Positions 1-5,610 are shown, counted from the first letter of the stretch. The stretch is 7,144 nucleotides of DNA from Bacteroidales bacterium (GCA_023228725.1 JALOAQ010000131.1:1-7144); one strand, 5' to 3'. Program-made: numbers and translations. The notes: generated from the letters alone by a model not told the origin.

Positions 1-1
1 G

Positions 2-550
2 GTTGATTTGCCTTTTGGTACTTATCAAGGAAATTCAAAATTAGCTTTATCCTCGGCAATTAGAATTATGAAAGAAACCGGTGCTGGTGCTGTAAAAATT
101 GAAGGTGGATTTGAAATTATTGATTCTGTTAAAAGAATTATTTCAGCCGGCATCCCTGTTATGGGTCATCTTGGTCTAATGCCACAAAGTATTCATAAAT
201 TTGGAACTTACACAGTTAGAGCTAAAAAAGAAGAAGAAGCAAAAAAGTTAATTTCTGATGCCCTTTTATTGGAAGAAAACGATTGTTTTTCTATCGTAAT
301 TGAAAAAATTCCTGCAAAATTAACTAAACAAATTACTAAAGAAATTAAAATTCCTATTATTGGAATTGGTGCTGGACAAACTGATGGGCAAGTTTTAGTT
401 TTACACGATATGTTAGGAATTACCCAAGAGTTTTCGCCTCGTTTTTTACGTAGATATGCAAGTCTTGATGAAATAATTTCTAATGCTGTTAGCAAATATA
501 TTGAAGATGTTAAAACTTGTGATTTTCCAAACGAAAAAGAAGTTTATTAA
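2..550 (+). CDS. panB: 3-methyl-2-oxobutanoate hydroxymethyltransferase (ketopantoate hydroxymethyltransferase), 5'-truncated
   Basis: Catalyses transfer of a hydroxymethyl group from 5,10-methylene-THF to 2-oxoisovalerate, giving ketopantoate, the first committed step of pantothenate/CoA synthesis in the cytosol. The reading frame is open to the window edge, so only the C-terminal 182 residues of a usually 260-270 residue enzyme are present; a TTG at position 8 lies inside the conserved VDLPFGTY segment and is not the start. Visible family motifs, numbered in the fragment, are VDLPF (D2, counterpart of a Mg-binding Asp), VKIEGG (K32 and E34, substrate and metal contacts), GHLGLMPQS (55-63), VIEKIP (E101, counterpart of the catalytic Glu) and the strongly conserved IPIIGIGAG...DGQVLVLHDMLG block (117-139). 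The stop is 6 nt before the pseudouridine synthase gene, suggesting cotranscription. The motif assignments come from knowledge of the E. coli enzyme. Confidence 0.96.
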   Translation, partial: VDLPFGTYQGNSKLALSSAIRIMKETGAGAVKIEGGFEIIDSVKRIISAGIPVMGHLGLMPQSIHKFGTYTVRAKKEEEAKKLISDALLLEENDCFSIVIEKIPAKLTKQITKEIKIPIIGIGAGQTDGQVLVLHDMLGITQEFSPRFLRRYASLDEIISNAVSKYIEDVKTCDFPNEKEVY

Positions 551-556
551 TATAAA

Positions 557-1243
557 ATGTACGAACAAATTGAAATAATTTACGAAGATAACCATATAAT
601 TGCAATAAATAAAAAAGCTTCACAAATTGTTCAAGGAGATAAAACTGGCGACAAACCACTTTCTGAACTTGTGAAAGAATATTTGAAAGTAAAATACAAT
701 AAGCAAGGAAATGTTTATTTAGGTGTACCACATCGCTTAGACAGACCTGTAAGTGGAGTTGTTTTATTTGCAAAAACCTCAAAATCTTTAACACGCTTAA
801 ACGAAATTTTCAGATTATCACAAGCCCAAAAAACTTATTACGCTATAGTTGCAAATCCACCAAAACATCAAGAAGATAAATTAATTGATTATATTTATAG
901 AAATAGGAAACAAAATAAATCTTACATAGTTGAGGCCGAAAATAAAACTGCTAAAAAGGCAATTCTAGATTATAAATTAATTGCAAAATCAGAAAGATAT
1001 TATTTGTTGGAAATAAATCTTATTACAGGTCGCCATCATCAAATTAGAGTACAACTTTCAAATATGGATTGCCCTATTCGTGGAGATTTAAAATATGGAT
1101 ATCCGCGTTCCAATGATAATGCTAACATAAATTTACATTCAAGAGAAATTAGCTTTATACACCCTGTAAAAAATGAAAAAATTAGTATTATTGCTCCGTT
1201 TCCAGAGGATAAAATTTGGACAATTTTTGGAGATATTAAATAA
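557..1243 (+). CDS. RluA-family RNA pseudouridine synthase, short form without an S4 domain
   Basis: Isomerises specific uridines to pseudouridine in rRNA or tRNA. The 228-residue protein has the family motif HRLDRPVSG at residues 59-67, whose D62 should be the catalytic nucleophile, followed by the GRHHQIRVQL motif (158-167) and a C-terminal LHSREISFIHP segment typical of RluA enzymes. The usual N-terminal S4 RNA-binding domain of RluC/RluD is absent and the catalytic domain begins almost at once (IIYEDNHIIAINK), which resembles the short RluA/TruC-like group; the RNA target cannot be read from sequence. The ATG follows the panB stop by six bases (TATAAA) with no Shine-Dalgarno site. The gene ends on a strong terminator whose stem begins in the stop codon. 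Confidence 0.93.
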   Translation: MYEQIEIIYEDNHIIAINKKASQIVQGDKTGDKPLSELVKEYLKVKYNKQGNVYLGVPHRLDRPVSGVVLFAKTSKSLTRLNEIFRLSQAQKTYYAIVANPPKHQEDKLIDYIYRNRKQNKSYIVEAENKTAKKAILDYKLIAKSERYYLLEINLITGRHHQIRVQLSNMDCPIRGDLKYGYPRSNDNANINLHSREISFIHPVKNEKISIIAPFPEDKIWTIFGDIK

Positions 1244-1281
1244 AAAAAAGTTGGCAAAATAAAATCAAGCCAACTTTTTTT
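1243..1281. terminator. Bidirectional intrinsic terminator between the pseudouridine synthase gene and rpsA
   Basis: A run of A (1243-1249) plus GTTGGC (1250-1255) pairs perfectly with GCCAAC (1269-1274) plus a run of T (1275-1281), with a 13-nt A-rich loop. The stem is U-tailed on both strands, so it can end the plus-strand panB operon and the minus-strand rpsA transcript. The two gene ends converge on it. Confidence 0.9.
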
Positions 1282-1301
1282 AATTGTTTATAAAAATTAA
1301 A

Positions 1302-3245
1302 TTATTTTAACTTTTTCTTTTCTTGTTCTAATAATTCTTCTTTAATAGCTGCTAAATCTGTAACATCACCAATTGTTGTTTTTTCAATTTTTTCAGCTTG
1401 AGCTTTTGTTCTTTTTGGAGTTTTTTCGCCTTTAGCTTTCTTTTCTTCAGCCTCTTGAGCTTTATTCAAATCTTCGTGAATTCTTGAATGTGAAACAAAA
1501 ATTTTCTTTGCGTCTTTATTAAACTCAATAACTTTAAATTCTAATTTCTCTTCAATTTTAGCAGGATTTCCATCTTCTTTCACTAAATGTTTAGGAGTAG
1601 AAAAACCTTCAACGCCATAAGGAAGAGCAATAATAGAACCTTTGTCGCTCATTTCAACTATAGTACCTTCATGAATTGAATCAACGGTAAAAATAGTTTC
1701 AAAAACTTCCCAAGGATTTTCTTCTATTTGCTTGTGTCCTAGGCTTAAGCGACGATTTTCTTTATCTATTTCCAAAACAACAACTTCTAATTCAACGCCT
1801 ATAGATGTAAATTCTGCGGGATGTTTGATTTTCTTAGTCCAAGAAAGGTCTGAAATATGAACTAAACCATCAACACCTTCTTCTAATTCAACAAATATTC
1901 CAAAGTTAGTAAAGTTACGAACTTTAGCTTTTTGTTTTGTTCCTATATTAAATTTGGTTTCAATATTTTCCCATGGATCTGGGTGAAGTTGTTTGATACC
2001 AAGCGACATTTTACGTTCTTCACGGTCTAAAGTTAAAATAACTGCTTCAATATCATCACCAACTTTCATAAATTCTTGAGCTGAACGTAAATGCTGCGAC
2101 CAAGACATTTCTGAAACGTGGATTAATCCTTCAACACCAGTTGTAATTTCAACAAAGGCACCATAATCAGCTAAAACAACAACTTTACCTGCAACTTTAT
2201 CACCAACTTTCAAATTAGTATCTAAAGCATCCCAAGGATGTGGAGTTAATTGTTTTAAACCTAAAGCAATACGTTTTTTCTCATCATCAAAGTCAAGAAT
2301 TACAACTTGGATTTTAGAGTCTAAAGTAACAATCTCTTCGGGATGACTTACGCGCCCCCAAGATAAATCAGTAATATGGATAAGCCCATCAACACCACCT
2401 AAATCAATAAATACACCATAACTTGTAATATTTTTAACAATACCTTCAAGCACTTGTCCTTTTTCTAATTTAGCAACAATTTCTTTTTTCTGTTCTTCAA
2501 GTTCTGCTTCAATAAGAGCTTTGTGAGAAACGACAACGTTTTTAAACTCTTCGTTAATTTTCACAACTTTAAACTCCATTGTTTTACCAACATAAACGTC
2601 GTAATCGCGAATAGGTTTAACATCAATTTGTGAACCTGGCAAGAAAGCCTCGATACCAAAAACGTCAACAATCATACCGCCTTTGGTTTTACATTTAATA
2701 TAACCTTTAACGATTTCATCATTGTCGCATGCTTCGTTTACGCGATCCCAAGATTTTAAAGATTTTGCTTTTTTGTGTGATAAAATCAATTGACCATCAA
2801 TGCTTTCCATGTTTTCAACAAATACTTCAACTTTATCGCCAACCTTAATTTCGGCTTCAGCTCTAAATTCGTTTGCATTGATAATACCCTCAGATTTGTA
2901 GCCAATATTTACAACAACTTCTCTTTTGTTGATTGCTACAACAGTACCCATGACTACTTCTCCTTCTTCAACTAATTTAAAAGTATTACCATATAATTCT
3001 TCTAATTTAGTTCTCTCATCTTTAGAGTAAACATCATCTTTTCTACCAATTAAATCCCAATCAAAGTCGTCAAGTGGTTTAATTTCGGTTTTTGTTTTTG
3101 GAGTTTCTTCTACTTTTTTATCAATTGTTTCAATTTTTTCTTCAACAATAGTAGTAGTTTCAATACTTTCCTCATTTTTAATTTCGTGATTTTGAACTTC
3201 TAAATTTTGTGGTTCAACATTCACATTTTCATTAATTTCTGTCAT
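1302..3245 (-). CDS. rpsA: 30S ribosomal protein S1
   Basis: Ribosomal protein S1 binds mRNA and helps load it on the 30S subunit. The 647-residue product carries six S1 (OB-fold) repeats at about residues 94-157, 176-241, 262-331, 347-417, 433-504 and 520-587. Repeats 3-5 show the canonical YGVFIDL/YGAFVEI/FGIFVEL...GLIH(I/V)S pattern; repeats 1, 2 and 6 are more diverged, as is usual. An acidic, Glu/Thr-rich N-terminal extension of about 90 residues and a Lys-rich C-terminal tail (590-647) account for its being longer than the roughly 557-residue E. coli protein, a trait I associate with Bacteroidota homologues. The ATG is preceded by an unbroken A-run and no Shine-Dalgarno site. A good promoter lies about 60 nt upstream and a bidirectional terminator lies downstream, so the gene appears to be its own transcription unit. 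Confidence 0.97.
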   Translation of the reverse strand: MTEINENVNVEPQNLEVQNHEIKNEESIETTTIVEEKIETIDKKVEETPKTKTEIKPLDDFDWDLIGRKDDVYSKDERTKLEELYGNTFKLVEEGEVVMGTVVAINKREVVVNIGYKSEGIINANEFRAEAEIKVGDKVEVFVENMESIDGQLILSHKKAKSLKSWDRVNEACDNDEIVKGYIKCKTKGGMIVDVFGIEAFLPGSQIDVKPIRDYDVYVGKTMEFKVVKINEEFKNVVVSHKALIEAELEEQKKEIVAKLEKGQVLEGIVKNITSYGVFIDLGGVDGLIHITDLSWGRVSHPEEIVTLDSKIQVVILDFDDEKKRIALGLKQLTPHPWDALDTNLKVGDKVAGKVVVLADYGAFVEITTGVEGLIHVSEMSWSQHLRSAQEFMKVGDDIEAVILTLDREERKMSLGIKQLHPDPWENIETKFNIGTKQKAKVRNFTNFGIFVELEEGVDGLVHISDLSWTKKIKHPAEFTSIGVELEVVVLEIDKENRRLSLGHKQIEENPWEVFETIFTVDSIHEGTIVEMSDKGSIIALPYGVEGFSTPKHLVKEDGNPAKIEEKLEFKVIEFNKDAKKIFVSHSRIHEDLNKAQEAEEKKAKGEKTPKRTKAQAEKIEKTTIGDVTDLAAIKEELLEQEKKKLK

Positions 3246-3303
3246 TTTTTTTTAAAATTCTTTAATTTAGTTGGACATTATGTTTATTAAAATTTTCAGA
3301 GTG

Positions 3304-3333
3304 CAAAGCTAAAACTTTATTTTTAAATATCAA
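3304..3333 (-). promoter_or_regulatory. Bacteroidota-type promoter of rpsA
   Basis: On the minus strand, TTG (3333-3331), a 19-bp spacer and TAGCTTTG (3311-3304) fit the Bacteroidota primary sigma factor consensus TTG-N19-TAnnTTTG exactly. Transcription would begin near 3297, giving an A/T-rich leader of about 50 nt before the rpsA ATG at 3245. The leader contains a three-codon ATG...TAA frame (ATG at 3278), too short to call a gene. Confidence 0.78.
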
Positions 3334-3407
3334 TATTTTTTTAAGAAAATAAAAAACTTGAAAAAGCATGTTATAGCAAGCAATACAAAGAAATTTTGTA
3401 AAAATAT

Positions 3408-3533
3408 TTATAAATTAATAAAAAAAGCCGGACAAAATTCGGCTTTTTTGTGAACTAGGGAGGATATTTCAACACCCCACCCCGCAATACTTTTAATTTC
3501 TTTGGTACGCTTTTTAAAGGATTTGGCAAACAT
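3408..3533 (-). CDS. Doubtful 41-residue ORF directly after the DUF5618-like gene
   Basis: An ATG lies 2 nt after the stop of the DUF5618-like gene and opens a 41-codon frame starting MFAKSFKKRTKEIKSIAGW, basic in its first half. The close spacing looks like translational coupling. Against it, the last third of the frame is simply the translation of the terminator hairpin at 3421-3449, and the stop lies beyond it, so a terminated transcript would lack the stop codon. I do not recognise the product. It is listed as a possible small gene and is more likely a chance frame across a 3' untranslated region. Confidence 0.2.
   Translation of the reverse strand: MFAKSFKKRTKEIKSIAGWGVEISSLVHKKAEFCPAFFINL
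3421..3449. terminator. Bidirectional intrinsic terminator upstream of rpsA
   Basis: Six A plus GCCG (3421-3430) pair perfectly with CGGC plus six T (3440-3449), and two further pairs (G-T, A-T) close the loop to CAAAA. The hairpin is U-tailed on both strands. On the minus strand it lies about 90 nt beyond the DUF5618-like gene stop and would end the accessory transcription unit before the rpsA promoter. Confidence 0.88.
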
Positions 3534-3535
3534 TT

Positions 3536-3943
3536 TTACTTTTTTCTATACAATATTGCACAACGGTCTATAAGTAAATTTGATAACTTAAAGCCATTAT
3601 CGCTAATACTTTTACTACCTATGCCATCGTAGCCCATATATAAATGAGTTACACTATAGGCATTTGAAACATAACTAAGTAATTTTCTATCACGCTTTAC
3701 AGCTGCCTCTTTGTATTTTTCTATCGAGGGACGACCTTTCCCTTTTACAATATCAGGAAACACAGCATTTAAAGCTACTAAACAACCACTCCAGAGAGTA
3801 TTGCCCGCCATTTTTACATATTTACTATCTTGATATGAATCTACAGACCTATCATATTTGCCATTTTCTTGCAATAGTTTCTTAGCATTTGCCACATAAC
3901 GCTTTGCTTCCTCTATAGGATTTGTCTTTACCGCCGTTGCCAT
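3536..3943 (-). CDS. DUF5618-like protein of unknown function
   Basis: The 135-residue product resembles the small Bacteroidota family DUF5618: the opening NPIEEAKRYVANAKKLL, the central DSKYVKMAGNTLWSGCLVALNAVF and the later YDGIGSKS segment fit my memory of that family, whose members are about 130-150 residues and have no established role. It is predicted soluble and mostly helical, with no signal peptide or membrane segment. I place the start at the ATG at 3943, because the family similarity begins eight residues later and an A-rich stretch precedes it. An in-frame ATG at 3988 would add 15 residues but lies in the loop of a 20-bp inverted repeat. A lone -7 like box TAAATTTG (3975-3968) with no clear -33 partner would also favour the downstream start. 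It is probably an accessory gene. Confidence 0.75.
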   Translation of the reverse strand: MATAVKTNPIEEAKRYVANAKKLLQENGKYDRSVDSYQDSKYVKMAGNTLWSGCLVALNAVFPDIVKGKGRPSIEKYKEAAVKRDRKLLSYVSNAYSVTHLYMGYDGIGSKSISDNGFKLSNLLIDRCAILYRKK

Positions 3944-3953
3944 AGTCTTTTTA

Positions 3954-4012
3954 TTTTTAGTTTTCTGCAAATTTAATAAATTTTTCATTACTAATTTACA
4001 GAAAACTAAAAA
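3954..4012. repeat. Near-perfect 20-bp inverted repeat with a 19-nt loop upstream of the DUF5618-like gene
   Basis: The arms at 3954-3973 and 3993-4012 match at 19 of 20 positions (TTTTTAGTTTTCTG core; the one mismatch becomes a G-U pair in the minus-strand RNA). No U-run follows on either strand, so it is not an ordinary terminator. It fills the gap between the 52-residue basic gene (stop at 4024) and the preferred start of the next gene at 3943. A cis-acting RNA hairpin or a dimer-binding operator are the obvious readings. Confidence 0.85.
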
Positions 4013-4023
4013 ATTTCATCTTA

Positions 4024-4182
4024 TTACTTTTTCTTAAACGCCTTACCAGCTTCTTTTACACACGTTGTCCATTTTTTATTAGGATTAGCTTTACGAATTT
4101 GTTTAGCTTTAGTCATTATTGACTTTCCCATTGTTGCAAGTTTTGCATTCGATTTTTTTGTTTTTTTTACTTTTTTTGCCAT
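4024..4182 (-). CDS. Small lysine-rich protein (52 residues), unknown function
   Basis: An ATG frame of 52 codons encodes a strongly basic protein that begins MAKKVKKTKKSNAK and contains AKQIRKANPNKKW (26-38) followed by CVKEAGKAFKKK at the C-terminus. It ends with two in-frame stops in a row (TAA TAA, 4026-4021). The lysine-rich N-terminus and a short probable helix around the Trp suggest nucleic-acid binding, but I cannot assign a family. The start is preceded by an A/T-rich stretch (TTTAAGAAA), in line with the other starts here. It lies between the nuclease-like gene and the DUF5618-like gene on the same strand, with inverted repeats in both flanking spacers. Coding status rests on composition, start context and placement. 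Confidence 0.62.
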   Translation of the reverse strand: MAKKVKKTKKSNAKLATMGKSIMTKAKQIRKANPNKKWTTCVKEAGKAFKKK

Positions 4183-4197
4183 TTTCTTAAAATTTAT

Positions 4198-4228
4198 TTT
4201 GTTTTTAAAAAATTATTTATTATCTTTG
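4198..4228 (+). promoter_or_regulatory. Orphan Bacteroidota-type promoter facing right, antisense to the nuclease-like gene
   Basis: TTTG (4198-4201), a 19-bp spacer and TATCTTTG (4221-4228) match the Bacteroidota consensus at every conserved position. Transcription would start near 4235 on the plus strand, where the only frames are of 8 and 14 codons, and would then run antisense into the 3' end of the gene at 4318-4719. It is the only promoter-like site I see in the accessory region that points against the genes. Confidence 0.6.
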
Positions 4229-4260
4229 TACTGTTTTATTATGTATCCATTAACCCAACA

Positions 4261-4289
4261 TTATTAAGCCCTACATAATTGCTTAATAA
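4261..4289. repeat. Perfect 9-bp inverted repeat (TTATTAAGC / GCTTAATAA)
   Basis: The arms at 4261-4269 and 4281-4289 flank an 11-nt centre. The element lies about 26 nt downstream of the predicted plus-strand transcription start and just beyond the stop of the nuclease-like gene on the minus strand. No U-run follows, so an operator or an RNA hairpin near the 5' end of the predicted plus-strand transcript is more likely than a terminator. Confidence 0.65.
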
Positions 4290-4317
4290 AGATGTTTAAG
4301 GAAAATAGTAGTAGGAA

Positions 4318-4719
4318 CTATTTGAATCTTGGGTAAGTTCTCCATAATAAAACTTTTTTATTTATATCACTCGATTTTCTTGGTTGAGCCGTTTTAACTT
4401 CCCAAAACTCATTTTGCAAAGACACTAATTGTATAACGGCAACGTTTGAATAATTTTCATTATAAACAACTAAATATAACCCTCCATCTCTCCCTTTCCT
4501 TATTTGATTAAAATTAGTAACAACAAATTTTACAAAATTAAAAGCACTTATCCCCAACTGTTCTAATTCTTTTTTGTGATTTTTATTTATATGTTTTATA
4601 TAATTTTCAGATATATAAATATCAGCACATTTAACATGTATTTTTCTCGCTATACTTTGCTTTAACCTACCCACCTTATAATATGGGTGTCCCATATCTG
4701 CTTTTTTACCTTTTGCCAT
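4318..4719 (-). CDS. Putative BECR-fold (PBECR-like) phage-associated nuclease domain protein
   Basis: A 133-residue soluble protein. After a short basic N-terminus, residues 33-49 read DIYISENYIKHINKNHK, with H43 and H48 in an ISxxxxxHIxxxH pattern. Then come a predicted helix with VVTNFNQIRKG (66-76), alternating strands (LYLVVYNEN, VAVIQLVSL) and a C-terminal FWEVKTAQPRKSS segment (105-117; K109-T110-A111, R115). This order (His-rich helix, strand pairs, closing KTA motif) resembles the phage-Barnase-EndoU-ColicinE5/D-RelE-like nucleases found alone or fused to phage head proteins. If so it would be a small RNase used as a toxin or phage effector; this is inference from motif pattern only. 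It starts 12 nt after the stop of a 25-residue basic peptide frame, and an orphan promoter faces its 3' end from the opposite strand. No dedicated antitoxin is recognisable. Confidence 0.72.
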   Translation of the reverse strand: MAKGKKADMGHPYYKVGRLKQSIARKIHVKCADIYISENYIKHINKNHKKELEQLGISAFNFVKFVVTNFNQIRKGRDGGLYLVVYNENYSNVAVIQLVSLQNEFWEVKTAQPRKSSDINKKVLLWRTYPRFK

Positions 4720-4731
4720 ATTTATAATTTT

Positions 4732-4809
4732 TTAGTTAATCCTCGCAATCAACAAAACCTTTTTAAACACATTGTACCACTTTTGCTGTTTTTTGTGCTT
4801 TTTTGTCAT
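4732..4809 (-). CDS. Very small basic peptide frame (25 residues) after a heptad-repeat spacer
   Basis: An ATG frame of 25 codons begins MTKKHKKQQKW and continues into a short amphipathic stretch (VFKKVLLIARI). It starts one base after the heptad-repeat spacer that follows the helix-turn-helix gene and stops 12 nt before the nuclease-like gene, so it fits operon spacing on both sides. Every other heptad spacer in this window leads into a gene, which is the main argument that it is translated. It could be a genuine micropeptide, a leader peptide for the nuclease-like gene, or chance. No family is recognisable. Confidence 0.4.
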   Translation of the reverse strand: MTKKHKKQQKWYNVFKKVLLIARIN

Positions 4810-4817
4810 TTTTTTCT

Positions 4818-4852
4818 TTCGACTTTCGACTTTTAACTTTCAACTTTCAACT
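4818..4852 (-). repeat. Heptad tandem repeat (AGTTGAA type), five copies
   Basis: Read on the minus strand the units are AGTTGAA, AGTTGAA, AGTTAAA, AGTCGAA, AGTCGAA, each exactly 7 nt. The first copy overlaps the TGA stop of the helix-turn-helix gene, and the array is followed by an A-run and the ATG of the 25-residue frame. Confidence 0.85.
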
Positions 4853-5020
4853 GCTCGGCGTTCCAAACTCCTTATAAATCCTTTCCACATCTTTCGGCAG
4901 TATAGTGTTTCCAACCCTCTTAATCACAATTCCATTCTCTGTCAACATCTTTTTAAATGTCGCCACACTCACACCATACTGGCTTGCTAAACTTTTCAAA
5001 TTTGTACACTTTTTACTCAT
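4847..5020 (-). CDS. Small helix-turn-helix DNA-binding protein (57 residues)
   Basis: The 57-residue product has a clear helix-turn-helix near its N-terminus: LKSLASQYGVSVATFKKML (residues 8-26) has the small residue, the GVS turn and the Tfkk recognition-helix pattern of MerR/AlpA/excisionase-like proteins. The remainder (IVIKRVGNTILPKDVERIYKEFG) looks like a short wing followed by a helix. Its ATG overlaps the TGA of the upstream MGMFD gene as ATGA (5020-5017), a classic translational-coupling arrangement that supports both the gene and its start. In a phage or integrative element such a protein may act as an excisionase-like factor or a small repressor. The exact role cannot be read from sequence. 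Confidence 0.8.
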   Translation of the reverse strand: MSKKCTNLKSLASQYGVSVATFKKMLTENGIVIKRVGNTILPKDVERIYKEFGTPSS

Positions 5021-5328
5021 AATATTTCCTTTTCAACTTTCGGAGCGATTTGCACAATTTTAAACATCTGTCCATTTTCAAAAAAAGCTACAAACTCCGT
5101 CCATATTTTATTTACACTATCATAAAACCTTATTTCGCCTGTGTAATTCGTTTCTTCTACCTCCCTGCCCTCGCCCCAGTTGTTAATTAGCAGTAGCTTG
5201 CCGTCTTTGTTAATAACCAACGTATCAAGCGTGCTATAATAGCTCTTAGTTTGCCACCCAGTTTCATGCTCTTGTAAATCTTCTGGCAAAAACTTTTTAT
5301 CAATTTCTAACTCATCAAACATTCCCAT
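5017..5328 (-). CDS. Phage-type MGMFD protein of unknown function
   Basis: A 103-residue soluble protein starting MGMFDELEI, with WQTKSYYSTLDTLVINKDGKL (25-45) and a later TGEIRFYDSVNKIWTEFVAFFENGQ segment (63-87). The MGMFD opening, the central QTK motif followed by an 'x-I-x-x-DG-x-L' strand, and the G(D/E)IRFY stretch recall a small-protein family often seen in phage and prophage genomes, here in a shortened version. No function is established to my knowledge. The start lies 6 nt after the stop of the zinc-ribbon-like gene, and the stop overlaps the start of the helix-turn-helix gene by 4 nt. It marks the operon as phage-like. Confidence 0.83.
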   Translation of the reverse strand: MGMFDELEIDKKFLPEDLQEHETGWQTKSYYSTLDTLVINKDGKLLLINNWGEGREVEETNYTGEIRFYDSVNKIWTEFVAFFENGQMFKIVQIAPKVEKEIL

Positions 5329-5334
5329 AATAAT

Positions 5335-5577
5335 CTATTCTATACGTTTCTTGTCATTACACCTAACTGTTATTGTGTTTTTTCTAATTATCATTCTTAC
5401 GCTTTCATATCTTCTTCTTAAAAACGCCAAAGACGCTCTTATTGAACTACTCACACATTCAAAACACAAACTTTTACATGTTTCATCAGTTTCAACTACA
5501 TTATCTATAATTGTACGCACCCTAACAACCTCTGCGTTGTTGCTTTCACATAGCTCACATTTTTTAACACTATCCAT
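5335..5577 (-). CDS. Small zinc-ribbon-like protein (80 residues)
   Basis: The protein starting MDSVKKCELC has cysteine pairs CELC (C7, C10) and C-x3-C-x2-C (C34, C38, C41), which could bind one zinc ion as a ribbon through C7/C10/C38/C41. The C-terminal half (SSIRASLAFLRRRYESVRMIIRK) is strongly basic. Such a protein may bind nucleic acid or a partner protein, but I cannot name a family. The frame is open further upstream to 5673, but that would overlap the preceding gene by 53 nt. The ATG at 5577 is preferred because AGGAAAG lies 6 nt before it, an unusually good Shine-Dalgarno-like site for this window. It is 43 nt from the upstream stop and 6 nt from the downstream start, in operon with both. 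Confidence 0.72.
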   Translation of the reverse strand: MDSVKKCELCESNNAEVVRVRTIIDNVVETDETCKSLCFECVSSSIRASLAFLRRRYESVRMIIRKNTITVRCNDKKRIE

Positions 5578-5589
5578 AACAATCTTTCC

Positions 5590-5610
5590 TGTTTTCCATG
5601 CACGAAAACA
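5590..5610. repeat. Small inverted repeat before the zinc-ribbon-like gene
   Basis: TGTTTTC (5590-5596) pairs with GAAAACA (5604-5610) around a 7-nt loop. It sits in the 43-nt spacer just upstream of the Shine-Dalgarno-like site of the gene starting at 5577. The stem is weak and A/T-rich, so a role in RNA is possible but unproven. Confidence 0.4.

Noticed and set aside
208..495. 95-codon minus-strand frame inside panB
   Set aside because: Antisense to the conserved panB core; no recognisable domain and no start context.
510..794. 94-codon minus-strand frame across the panB end and pseudouridine synthase start
   Set aside because: Antisense to two well-supported genes and Leu/Phe-rich as expected for the reverse of AT-rich coding DNA.
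1039..1257. 72-codon minus-strand frame at the end of the pseudouridine synthase gene
   Set aside because: Antisense to the GRHHQIRVQL region and it begins in the terminator stem.
2790..2975. 61-codon plus-strand frame inside rpsA
   Set aside because: Antisense to S1 repeat 1; low-complexity Phe/Asn composition.
3276..3278. Upstream ATG in the rpsA leader with a three-codon frame
   Set aside because: Too short to support as a regulatory upstream frame without conservation data.
4772..4990. 72-codon plus-strand frame
   Set aside because: Antisense to the coupled helix-turn-helix gene and to the heptad array (TFNFQLSTA is the repeat translated).
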